Both the position numbers and the translations under genes were made by a program. The notes under the pieces were generated by a model, which did not search any database, was not told the DNA's origin, and saw only the letters and a program-made list of their open reading frames with translations. From Celerinatantimonas yamalensis (lineage in GTDB: Bacteria; Pseudomonadota; Gammaproteobacteria; Enterobacterales; Celerinatantimonadaceae): a stretch of DNA of 64,000 nt. The stretch spans positions 62,001 to 126,000 of the forward strand of contig NZ_JBEQCT010000003.1 of assembly GCF_046054155.1 (NCBI RefSeq). The letters run 5' to 3'. Within the stretch, counting starts at the first letter, position 1, and every line of letters starts with the position of its first letter. This document shows positions 53,525 through 61,629 of this stretch, in pieces.

Positions 53525-56107
53525 ATGGCAACGGTGAACATCGCAAATATCAGCCAGCTAGCTCCCTCAAGAAATGAAACTACTTCAGTGGGGGTCGTAA
53601 CTCAGCCTTCTCATGCGCATTCCTTTAATGATGCATTCGGTCAAGCTCGTCAACAACAACATTGGCCAACGCGAAAAAGCGGCAATATTCTGCCGAGTCA
53701 TGCCTCGCGAGTGAACTCGTCTCGCGCTGAGTCGACTCAAGATCGGATCTCACAGCAAACAATGAACTCAGCACCCTTGTCGCGCACAGATGCTCGTTCA
53801 TCATCGTCAACTGCTCAGCAAAATGCTCGACCGACTAAGCATTCAGTGACCAAATTGGATACTGATTATGATGAAAAAAAACCAGTGAAAGATGCGCAGC
53901 AGTTACTCAACCAAGTGCAGCAGGCACAATCGGTAAGTACGCAAGTTAAGGACGGTGATCCTAAGCTATCTGCCAATATGAAACTAGCGCAACAAGTTCT
54001 TGCAACAGCGCAAAAACTGGTGGCTTCGAATAAAGATCAATCAAATTCTGAGGGACTAGATGTTACGCCACTTGAGTTGGCATTACTTGCTTTACAAAAA
54101 GTGCAGCATGACGCAGGTGTGACGGATACACAAAGTACGGATCCAACAGATGAACTACATGCAGCACTTGAGGCGCTACAACAGTTGAGTGGCAAGCTAT
54201 CGCTTGCAAGCCCACCGACTGATGTCAACACGCAAATCGCAGTAGCGATTAAAGCGTTGCAAAAGAACTTAAATTCTGATGATCAAGTCGGAGGTGGCAA
54301 AGCCGCCACGGAAGTCAAAAATCTAAGCGACAAGCTTGCCGCAGTGCTTAACACATTGCAACAGAGCCAAAATTCAAAGAATCAGATGGGTGGTAAAGAG
54401 GCGGGTACGGTCAGCTTTGATGCTCATAACTTGAGTGAAAAACTGGCCGCAGCGCTTAAGGCGTTGCAACAAAGTCAAAGTTCAAGCGATCAGATGGATG
54501 GTAAAGAGGCGAGTACGGTCAGTTTTGATGCTCATAACTTGAGCGAAAAACTTGCCGCAGCGCTTAAGGCGTTGCAACAAAGCCAAAGTTCAAGCGATCA
54601 GATGGATGGTAAAGAGGCGAGTACGGTCAGTTTTGATGCTCATAACTTGAGCGAAAAACTTGCTGCAGCGCTTAACACATTGCAACAAAGCCAAAATGCA
54701 AGCGATCAGAGCAATGGTGACGAGACTGGTCGAGCAAGTTCTGAGGCTAAAAACTTGATCGATAAGCTCACCGCTGCCCTTAAAGCACTGCATCAAGATA
54801 AAGTTCACGCAGGTGATCACGAAGAGCAAGTTAGCGTAGATTCACTGGATCTGACAACTGCCGCGTTATTGGTGATGGCTCAGTTAAAACTGGATCAATC
54901 TGTTGATAAATCGCAGGCCGCTTCTGGATCAGAAACTGCCATGGCTCCATCGGCGTCAAAAATTATGCTGAGTTCTCAGATGCAAGCGGCGCTCAAACAA
55001 GTGATGCAGTCCAAGGAACAAACTGAACATGCAAAGGGTGATGCCAAAGAGGCTGCAGGAACATCGAATAATGCCAGTACCTTGCTACAACAACTACAAT
55101 CTGGACATAAATTAGCGGCCTCACAGTTACCATCAAGTGATCCTCAAGATAAATCATCGCTTAGTGCCAGTCATGAAAGCGTGAAGGGCGCAACGGGTGA
55201 AGTGGCTCAAGGTACGGATGGCACGCAGGGTAAAAAGCTTACCGACCAAGGAAAAATGTTGCCGACTCAGTTAGCGCAGTCCACCTTGCAGAGCGGACAA
55301 AATGTGCAATCGAGCAAGCCACTGGATGTGACACAGGCTATGCAATCAGCTAATGACACAGCAGCGAGCAGTCAGTCTGTAAACACTGCGGCTAATTCTA
55401 GCCATTCAGCTTTACAGGCTGCCGTCCATCAAGCCGTTAAAGCAGGCTCTGCCTCTCAGCATGAGGAACCATCCCCATCGAGTGCGACAGTGACCAATCT
55501 GGCTGCTCAAGCTCATCATGCGTTGTCCAATGATGCCTCTGGTCTGGGGGGGCAAGGTCAACAGCAAGGTAGCGGACAATCAAATATGATGAATCATTCG
55601 GCTGCATCAGCGAATCAAAAAGCGGATAGCTCATTTGCCAGCCAACTGTCGATGAACAATAACACTCATCTGTCTAGTGAATTGAATGAACGCGTCAATT
55701 ATATGGTTTCGAATAAATTGCAAACTGCAGAAATTCGCTTAGATCCCGGTCATCTTGGTTCAATGAATATTCGCTTGAGCTTACACCACGATCAAGCACA
55801 AGTGCAGATCCAAGTGCATAATCCACAAGCGCGCGACATGTTAGAGCAAACAATGCCTAAGCTTAAAGAGATGTTAGCTCAGCAGGGGATCCAATTGGGG
55901 CAGAGCCAAATTAGCCAACAAAACTCAGGCGGTCAAGGCCAAGCTCAGCAGCAAGCATTTGCTCAAACGGGCGGTGATGGTCGAGGTCATTTACCCGCTG
56001 GAATGCGCTCATCAACACTGGGGGGGGATTCTGAATTCGACGAAATCGCAGCGCCTGTGCGCCATCAGCGACCTTCGGCAAAAGATGGCATTGACTATTA
56101 TGCGTAG
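53525..56107 (+). CDS. fliK: Flagellar hook-length control protein FliK, long and repeat-rich
   Basis: An 860-aa protein, about twice the usual size (E. coli 405 aa). The C-terminal FliK domain (about 715-810) is clear: KLQTAEIRLDPGHLGSMNIR and QVQIQVHNPQARDMLEQTMP. The rest is low-complexity, rich in Gln, Ser, Ala and Lys, and holds four 36-residue repeats (about 266-409). FliK measures the hook and switches export specificity; a longer linker could change hook length. Confidence 0.9.
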   Translation: MATVNIANISQLAPSRNETTSVGVVTQPSHAHSFNDAFGQARQQQHWPTRKSGNILPSHASRVNSSRAESTQDRISQQTMNSAPLSRTDARSSSSTAQQNARPTKHSVTKLDTDYDEKKPVKDAQQLLNQVQQAQSVSTQVKDGDPKLSANMKLAQQVLATAQKLVASNKDQSNSEGLDVTPLELALLALQKVQHDAGVTDTQSTDPTDELHAALEALQQLSGKLSLASPPTDVNTQIAVAIKALQKNLNSDDQVGGGKAATEVKNLSDKLAAVLNTLQQSQNSKNQMGGKEAGTVSFDAHNLSEKLAAALKALQQSQSSSDQMDGKEASTVSFDAHNLSEKLAAALKALQQSQSSSDQMDGKEASTVSFDAHNLSEKLAAALNTLQQSQNASDQSNGDETGRASSEAKNLIDKLTAALKALHQDKVHAGDHEEQVSVDSLDLTTAALLVMAQLKLDQSVDKSQAASGSETAMAPSASKIMLSSQMQAALKQVMQSKEQTEHAKGDAKEAAGTSNNASTLLQQLQSGHKLAASQLPSSDPQDKSSLSASHESVKGATGEVAQGTDGTQGKKLTDQGKMLPTQLAQSTLQSGQNVQSSKPLDVTQAMQSANDTAASSQSVNTAANSSHSALQAAVHQAVKAGSASQHEEPSPSSATVTNLAAQAHHALSNDASGLGGQGQQQGSGQSNMMNHSAASANQKADSSFASQLSMNNNTHLSSELNERVNYMVSNKLQTAEIRLDPGHLGSMNIRLSLHHDQAQVQIQVHNPQARDMLEQTMPKLKEMLAQQGIQLGQSQISQQNSGGQGQAQQQAFAQTGGDGRGHLPAGMRSSTLGGDSEFDEIAAPVRHQRPSAKDGIDYYA
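54320..54751 (+). repeat. Four 108-bp tandem repeats in fliK
   Basis: Units at 54320, 54428, 54536 and 54644, each 108 bases (36 codons). Units 2 and 3 are nearly identical in DNA; units 1 and 4 are more divergent. They encode variants of NLSEKLAAALKALQQSQ followed by a Ser/Asp/Gly linker. They keep the frame, so copy number could change without breaking the gene. Confidence 0.92.
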
Positions 56108-56176
56108 TCGAATGCGGCATGCGGTAAGATGGTCAATGAGATGGGTAAATTGAATTGTCATAAGTTCGTTGAAATG

Positions 56177-56185
56177 TGCCATAAT
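56177..56185 (+). promoter_or_regulatory. Possible extended -10 promoter of fliL
   Basis: TGCCATAAT, an extended -10, about 38 bases before fliL in a 115-base spacer. No good -35 or sigma-54 element is seen, so this is tentative. Confidence 0.3.
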
Positions 56186-56222
56186 TGCGCGTAAACCAAA
56201 GGATTTTATTTGAGGTAGTAAA

Positions 56223-56735
56223 ATGGCAGATGAGGGCGAATTAAAAGTTGAAGAATCCGGTGGTGGCAAGAAAAAACTAATTATTATCATTGTGATTGCA
56301 TTAGTCGTGCTAGTGGGCGGTGGCGCTGCTGCTTACTTTTTGTTTATTAAAGGCGATAATGCGAAAACGGCTGATAACCCAAAGCAAGTCCAAATTGCAC
56401 CGGCTCCAGCGAAAGAGCCTGCCTTGTATGTTGGGATGCCACGACCCTTTGTATTTAACGTCAACGGCAATAATCGTGACCGTCTGGTACAGATCAAAGT
56501 GCAATTGATGGTACGTGGTAGTGCGAATGAAGATCTCGCCAAGAAAAATATTCCGTTGATTGAAGGAACATTATTAAATATCTTTTCAGCGGCAACGGTT
56601 GATACACTTTCAACACCTCAGGGAAAAGAACAGTTGCGTATCTTAGCATTGAATGCAACGCGTAAAGCGCTCAAGGACTTAACGGGTAAATCGGTCGTTG
56701 AGAAGGTACTGTTTACTGGATTTGTCATGCAATAA
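56223..56735 (+). CDS. fliL: Flagellar basal body-associated protein FliL
   Basis: A 170-aa single-pass membrane protein. A Lys-rich cytoplasmic start is followed by one helix (about residues 19-40, IIIIVIALVVLVGGGAAAYF) and a periplasmic FliL domain with YVGMPRPFVFNVNGNNRDRL. It supports stator function. Confidence 0.95.
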   Translation: MADEGELKVEESGGGKKKLIIIIVIALVVLVGGGAAAYFLFIKGDNAKTADNPKQVQIAPAPAKEPALYVGMPRPFVFNVNGNNRDRLVQIKVQLMVRGSANEDLAKKNIPLIEGTLLNIFSAATVDTLSTPQGKEQLRILALNATRKALKDLTGKSVVEKVLFTGFVMQ

Positions 56736-56748
56736 GTAAAGAGAGATT

Positions 56749-57786
56749 GTGACTGATTTATTAAGCCAAGATGAGATCGACGCGCTCCTACATGGTGTCG
56801 ATGACGTTGAAGATGATGATTCGCCCATTGCCGAAAGTGGTGAGGTGGTTGAGTTTGATTTTTCTTCGCAAGACCGCATTGTTCGTGGCCGAATGCCGAC
56901 ATTGGAGCTGGTTAATGAACGTTTTGCTCGGCATCTGCGGATCAGCTTGTTCAATATGATGCGCCGTACTGCAGAGGTGTCCATTAATGGCGTACAGATG
57001 CTTAAGTTTGGTGAGTATGTACATACTCTATTTGTCCCAACCAGCTTAAACATGGTGCGGTTTCGTCCGCTTAAGGGAACGGCGCTGATTACCATGGAAG
57101 CCCGCTTGGTGTTTATTTTGGTCGAAAACTTTTTTGGTGGAGATGGTCGTTATCACGCTAAAATTGAAGGCCGAGAATTTACCCCAACTGAACGCCGCAT
57201 TATTCAAATGTTGCTTAAAATTGTTTTCGAAGATTATCGAGAGGCGTGGGCACCCGTGATGGATGTCGAGTTTGAGTATCTCGATTCTGAAGTAAACCCC
57301 GCAATGGCCAACATTGTCAGTCCCAGTGAAGTGATTGTGGTGAGTTCTTTTCATATTGAGCTCGATGGCGGCGGCGGTGATTTTCATATTTCCATGCCGT
57401 ACTCGATGGTAGAGCCTATTCGTGAGCTGCTTGATGCTGGCGTACAAAGCGATAATGAGGACACTGATCAGCGTTGGAGTAGTGCGCTGCGTGAAGAGAT
57501 TATGGACGTGCCGGTTGGGATATCTGCTCGATTGCTACAAGTTGAGGTGTCTTTGCGCGCATTGCTCAATATGCAAGTTGGTGATGTGATCCCTATTGAC
57601 ATGCCAGAGAATGCGCTGGTTTTTGTTGAGGATTTACCGAGTTATCATGCCAAGTTAGGGCGTCGAGGCGAGAATTTAGCGTTAAAAATTAGTGACAAGT
57701 TGAAACGTCCAGATTCTGTAAAAAGCGATATTGAAATGGTGGTGGCACGCAATCGGCGTCGCACCGATGAAGAAATGGGATATTAA
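56749..57786 (+). CDS. fliM: Flagellar motor switch protein FliM
   Basis: A 345-aa C-ring protein. The N-terminal peptide LLSQDEIDALLHGVD binds CheY-P; the core has ERFARHLRISLFNMMRRTAE and GEYVHTLFVPTSLNMVRF. The start is GTG at 56749 behind GAGAG. It is followed 13 bases later by fliN. Confidence 0.97.
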   Translation: MTDLLSQDEIDALLHGVDDVEDDDSPIAESGEVVEFDFSSQDRIVRGRMPTLELVNERFARHLRISLFNMMRRTAEVSINGVQMLKFGEYVHTLFVPTSLNMVRFRPLKGTALITMEARLVFILVENFFGGDGRYHAKIEGREFTPTERRIIQMLLKIVFEDYREAWAPVMDVEFEYLDSEVNPAMANIVSPSEVIVVSSFHIELDGGGGDFHISMPYSMVEPIRELLDAGVQSDNEDTDQRWSSALREEIMDVPVGISARLLQVEVSLRALLNMQVGDVIPIDMPENALVFVEDLPSYHAKLGRRGENLALKISDKLKRPDSVKSDIEMVVARNRRRTDEEMGY

Positions 57787-57799
57787 TAAGGTCAGAATT

Positions 57800-58201
57800 A
57801 TGAGTGACGAATCACAAGATCAAAATGATATGGCTGATGAATGGGCCGCCGCGATGGCTGAGTCGATGGGGGCAGAAAAGGTTGAATTAGAAGATTTTGC
57901 TGATGATCCTAAAGCTGGTTCACCTCTCTCTGATGAGGAACAGCAAAAATTAGACGCAATTTTAGATATTCCAGTGACTATTTCAATGGAAGTCGGTCGT
58001 ACCAGTATTAATATTCGCAACTTACTGCAACTTAATCAAGGCTCGGTCGTGGAGCTTGATCGCGTTGCAGGTGAACCACTTGATGTAATGGTTAATGGTA
58101 CTTTGGTGGCTCATGGAGAAGTTGTCGTGGTCAACGATAAGTTTGGGATACGCCTTACTGACGTCATTAGTCAGACAGAACGAATTAAGAAACTCAAATG
58201 A
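57800..58201 (+). CDS. fliN: Flagellar motor switch protein FliN
   Basis: A 133-aa C-ring protein with the SpoA domain (ILDIPVTISMEVGRTSINIR, then VELDRVAGEPLDVMVNGTLV). I chose ATG 57800 with AAGG upstream; the frame runs back into fliM but that is not FliN. Overlaps fliO by four bases (ATGA). Confidence 0.96.
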   Translation: MSDESQDQNDMADEWAAAMAESMGAEKVELEDFADDPKAGSPLSDEEQQKLDAILDIPVTISMEVGRTSINIRNLLQLNQGSVVELDRVAGEPLDVMVNGTLVAHGEVVVVNDKFGIRLTDVISQTERIKKLK

Positions 58202-58599
58202 AGCAGTTAGTTGTCATTATTTTGACTTTTTGGCCCGTTTTAGCGCAGGCCAAAGAGACAGTTGGTGTGACCAATCAACCTCTCGATACCGGCGATTGGC
58301 TCTCTTGGTCATTGTCGATGATTTTGGTTTTGATGGCGATTGGGATCTGTGCGTGGCTTGCTAAGAAGTCTCGTTTTAGTGGGTTTGGCCATGGTCAGAT
58401 GCGTGTTGTCGCCAGCCTAACGTTAGGAACACGTGAACGTATTCTTGTTGTACAAGTGGGGTCGCAGCAGTATTTACTGGGGGTGACTCACCAACACATT
58501 GAACTTCTCGATAAACTGGCAGAACCTTTGCAAGGGACTCCCCAGACGTCAAATTTTTCCCAGCAACTGAATCGGATTCTCAAAGGAAATGCTCGTTAA
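58198..58599 (+). CDS. fliO: Flagellar export apparatus protein FliO
   Basis: A 133-aa membrane protein that helps assemble FliP. A cleavable-looking signal (VVIILTFWPVLAQA) is followed by a second helix near residue 42-60 and a cytoplasmic domain with VASLTLGTRERILVVQVGSQ. Start and end overlap fliN and fliP. Confidence 0.9.
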   Translation: MKQLVVIILTFWPVLAQAKETVGVTNQPLDTGDWLSWSLSMILVLMAIGICAWLAKKSRFSGFGHGQMRVVASLTLGTRERILVVQVGSQQYLLGVTHQHIELLDKLAEPLQGTPQTSNFSQQLNRILKGNAR

Positions 58600-59332
58600 T
58601 CGTAAATGGTTACTGCTGATATTGTTGTTGATTGCAATACCAGTCAGTGCGAAGGATAACTTTTTACCCGCCCTTACTGTAACCACTAATCCTGACGGTA
58701 GTCAGGAGTATTCAGTGACCCTACAAATCTTGGCGATGATGACAGCACTGAGCTTTCTGCCAGCTGTGTTGATTATGATGACATCGTTTACACGAATTGT
58801 GGTGGTACTGGCGATTTTGCGCCAAGCGTTAGGGTTACAGCAAACACCATCAAATCAGGTCATTGTTGGGATTGCATTGTTTTTGACCTTTTTTATTATG
58901 TCGCCAGTATTAAATAAAATTAATGATACGGCGCTACAACCCTATATTAATAATAAATTGACGTCGATCCAGGCTTTTCATGAAGCGGAAAAGCCCATGC
59001 GTAAATTTATGTTGGGACAAACGCGTTTGACTGATCTGCAGACCTTTGTCGAGATTGCTCACCTTAAAATTAAAGATCCTCAGCAAGTTCCGATGCAGGT
59101 GTTAATTCCCTCATTTATTACATCAGAGCTCAAAACAGCCTTCCAAATCGGGTTTATGTTGTTTATTCCGTTTTTGGTGATCGATTTGGTCGTTGCATCT
59201 ATTTTGATGGCAATGGGGATGATGATGTTGTCACCGATGATTGTTTCACTACCATTTAAACTGATGCTATTTGTGCTCGTTGATGGTTGGGGATTAGTGA
59301 TGGGAACATTAGCTAAAAGTTTCGGTTTATAG
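58589..59332 (+). CDS. fliP: Flagellar export gate protein FliP
   Basis: A 247-aa export-gate subunit with a signal peptide and several helices. FliP motifs: LSFLPAVLIMMTSFTRIVVV and VPSFITSELKTAFQIGFMLF (here IPSFITSELKT). It starts 11 bases before the fliO stop. Confidence 0.97.
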   Translation: MLVNRKWLLLILLLIAIPVSAKDNFLPALTVTTNPDGSQEYSVTLQILAMMTALSFLPAVLIMMTSFTRIVVVLAILRQALGLQQTPSNQVIVGIALFLTFFIMSPVLNKINDTALQPYINNKLTSIQAFHEAEKPMRKFMLGQTRLTDLQTFVEIAHLKIKDPQQVPMQVLIPSFITSELKTAFQIGFMLFIPFLVIDLVVASILMAMGMMMLSPMIVSLPFKLMLFVLVDGWGLVMGTLAKSFGL

Positions 59333-59341
59333 GAGGCCATT

Positions 59342-59611
59342 ATGCAACCTGAAGTTTTTGTGGATGTTTTCCGTCATGCACTGAGTCAGGTGGTGATTTT
59401 GGTCTCTGTGGCAATTATACCGAGTTTGATTGTGGGGTTGATTGTTTCGGTGTTTCAGGCCGCAACCTCCATTAATGAACAAACCTTAAGCTTTCTACCT
59501 CGATTGATTGTGACACTATTGGTATTGATGGCATTCGGTCATTGGTTTACTCGTATGCTGATGGATCTATTTATTAGCATGGTGAATATGATTCCACAGG
59601 TAATTAGCTGA
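59342..59611 (+). CDS. fliQ: Flagellar export gate protein FliQ
   Basis: An 89-aa two-helix export-gate subunit, normal length, with LIVGLIVSVFQAATSINEQT in the middle. TAGGAGG precedes the ATG. Its stop overlaps the fliR start by one base (TGATG). Confidence 0.96.
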   Translation: MQPEVFVDVFRHALSQVVILVSVAIIPSLIVGLIVSVFQAATSINEQTLSFLPRLIVTLLVLMAFGHWFTRMLMDLFISMVNMIPQVIS

Positions 59612-60390
59612 TGCAGTTTCCTGCCGATATTGTACTGAACTGGCTAAGCCTATACCTGTGGTCGTTCATGCGTATTGGGGGCTTACTGATGGTTATGATC
59701 CCTTTTGGGGGGCGAGCGGTTCCGGCGAGGGTGCGGTTATTACTGGCGTTCGCTATTTCGTTCACGGTAGTGCCGCTGCTTCCTCCAGTGCATGGCATTG
59801 AACTATTTTCATTGCGCTCTTTTTTAGTCGTTATTCAACAATTACTGATAGGGTTTGCGATTGGATTTATCACACATTTAGTGATGCAAACATTTGTGCT
59901 AGCCGGTCAAGTGATTGCGATGCAGACCAGCTTAGGGTTTGCTTCAATGGTCGATCCGACTAATGGCCAGAATAGTCCAGTGATTGGTCAGTTTTATTTA
60001 TTGCTGGGGACACTGGTTTTTTTGTCATTGGATGGTCATTTACAGTTAATTCGACTGATTACCATGAGTTTTCAGACGTTACCTATCGGTGAATCGGGTT
60101 TATCTAGCCTCGACTTTGAACAAATTGCTGCTTGGTATTCACAGTTATTTTACGCGGCCTTGGCGATGACTATCTCAGCAATTGTATCCATGTTACTGAT
60201 TAATATTGCCTTTGGTGTAATGACACGCGCAGCCCCACAGCTGAATATTTTTTCCATTGGATTTGCGGTGAGCATGTTATTTGGATTGTTTATTTTATGG
60301 TTGACCATCGGGAACTTTTTAACTCACTTTGAACATCAATGGTGGTCGGCTCGCTCCCTTGCCTGCGGACTGTTGAAGATCAATTGTTAG
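59611..60390 (+). CDS. fliR: Flagellar export gate protein FliR
   Basis: A 259-aa membrane protein with about six helices. The motif GQVIAMQTSLGFASMVDPTN and the region RVRLLLAFAISFTVVPLLP fit FliR. Coupled to fliQ; flhB follows after 21 bases. Confidence 0.96.
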   Translation: MQFPADIVLNWLSLYLWSFMRIGGLLMVMIPFGGRAVPARVRLLLAFAISFTVVPLLPPVHGIELFSLRSFLVVIQQLLIGFAIGFITHLVMQTFVLAGQVIAMQTSLGFASMVDPTNGQNSPVIGQFYLLLGTLVFLSLDGHLQLIRLITMSFQTLPIGESGLSSLDFEQIAAWYSQLFYAALAMTISAIVSMLLINIAFGVMTRAAPQLNIFSIGFAVSMLFGLFILWLTIGNFLTHFEHQWWSARSLACGLLKINC

Positions 60391-60411
60391 TGCTATCAGC
60401 GAGGGCCTCGC

Positions 60412-61536
60412 ATGGCTGAGACAGATCAAGAACGCACCGAAGAACCCACAGCCAAACGGCTTAGTGATGCACGAGCGAAGGGACAGATTGCCCGTTCCAA
60501 AGAGCTCGCAACCGCATTGGTACTCATAGGATCTGCTGTAGCGCTAATGTTAGTTGGTAAGCAGTTAGGCATGGCTATTGCGACCATCATGAAAAATGCA
60601 TTTTCATTGCAACGGGAACAGGTGTTTGATCCACATCTGATGTTTCATAGTATTGGCAGTATGCTGGTGGTGTTAGTCAAACCGATGGCATGGCTGATGG
60701 TTATTATTGTGGTTGCTGGGGTGCTTGGCAATACGCTGCTTGGAGGCATCGCCTTTAGTTGGGAAGCGGCCGCTCCAAAATGGAGTCGGATGTCGCCACT
60801 GGCTGGAATGAAACGGATGTTTGGCATTCAAGCGTTGGTGGAATTGGTCAAAGGCATTGCTAAAGTGACTGTGATTGGGCTAGTTGTATGGTGGCTGTTT
60901 AGTTGGAAGTTCGACGAGATGCTATCACTGTCAATGCAAACACTTCCTCAAGCCATTGCTAGCGCGTTGAGTATGTTGCAATGGTTATTTTTATTGATGA
61001 CTTTAAGCCTGTTATTAATCGCCGCCATTGATGTGCCATTTCAGCGTTGGAATCATACTAAGCAGCTGAAGATGACGAAACAGGAAGTCAAAGATGAGCA
61101 TAAAAATTCAGAAGGTAATCCTGAGATTAAGAGCCGTATTCGCCGTCTGCAAATGGAGATGACCAATCGACGAATGATGGCCGATGTCCCGCAAGCCGAT
61201 GTAGTGATTACCAACCCAACACATTACTCGGTGGCGCTCAAATATGATACTGATAAATCTGGCGCACCGATTGTATTAGCGAAGGGGGTTGATGAAATTG
61301 CTTTCAAGATCCGCGAAATTGCCCAGTACTATGATATTCCTGTGTTAGAGTCACCAGCCGTTACGCGTTCGTTATACCATACCACCAAAATTGGCCAACA
61401 AATTCCCGATGGACTCTTTATCGCAGTTGCACAAATTCTTGCCTATGTATTTCAATTGGAACAGTTCCGTAAAGGCCGAGCCCGTCGTCCCCACCAACCA
61501 AATAATATTGATGTTCCAGATGAACTGAAATACTAA
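60412..61536 (+). CDS. flhB: Flagellar export switch protein FlhB
   Basis: A 374-aa export protein with four helices and a cytoplasmic domain that self-cleaves in the Asn-Pro-Thr-His motif (VVITNPTHYSVALKYD, near residue 269). The N-terminal TEEPTAKRLSDARAKGQIAR is typical. Partner of FliK in the hook-length switch. Confidence 0.97.
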   Translation: MAETDQERTEEPTAKRLSDARAKGQIARSKELATALVLIGSAVALMLVGKQLGMAIATIMKNAFSLQREQVFDPHLMFHSIGSMLVVLVKPMAWLMVIIVVAGVLGNTLLGGIAFSWEAAAPKWSRMSPLAGMKRMFGIQALVELVKGIAKVTVIGLVVWWLFSWKFDEMLSLSMQTLPQAIASALSMLQWLFLLMTLSLLLIAAIDVPFQRWNHTKQLKMTKQEVKDEHKNSEGNPEIKSRIRRLQMEMTNRRMMADVPQADVVITNPTHYSVALKYDTDKSGAPIVLAKGVDEIAFKIREIAQYYDIPVLESPAVTRSLYHTTKIGQQIPDGLFIAVAQILAYVFQLEQFRKGRARRPHQPNNIDVPDELKY

Positions 61537-61588
61537 TCGTTACTTTTATTGCTGTTTGCCTGCGTTTTACTCAATCGACTTGTTTATT

Positions 61589-61604
61589 CGGCATGGTTTT
61601 TGCG
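61589..61604 (+). promoter_or_regulatory. Sigma-54 promoter of flhA
   Basis: CGGCATG, four bases, TTGCG. The GG and GC positions and spacing are right; only the first T is C. The start would fall near 61615, leaving a leader of about 15 bases and no clear ribosome-binding site. It would drive flhA, flhF and genes beyond the window. Confidence 0.65.
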
Positions 61605-61629
61605 AGCATAAAGTTATCTACCCGTAGTT

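Noticed and set aside
54320..54751. Regular repeats as a possible CRISPR array
   Set aside because: The 108-base units are contiguous, have no spacers and are in frame inside fliK; no cas genes are nearby.
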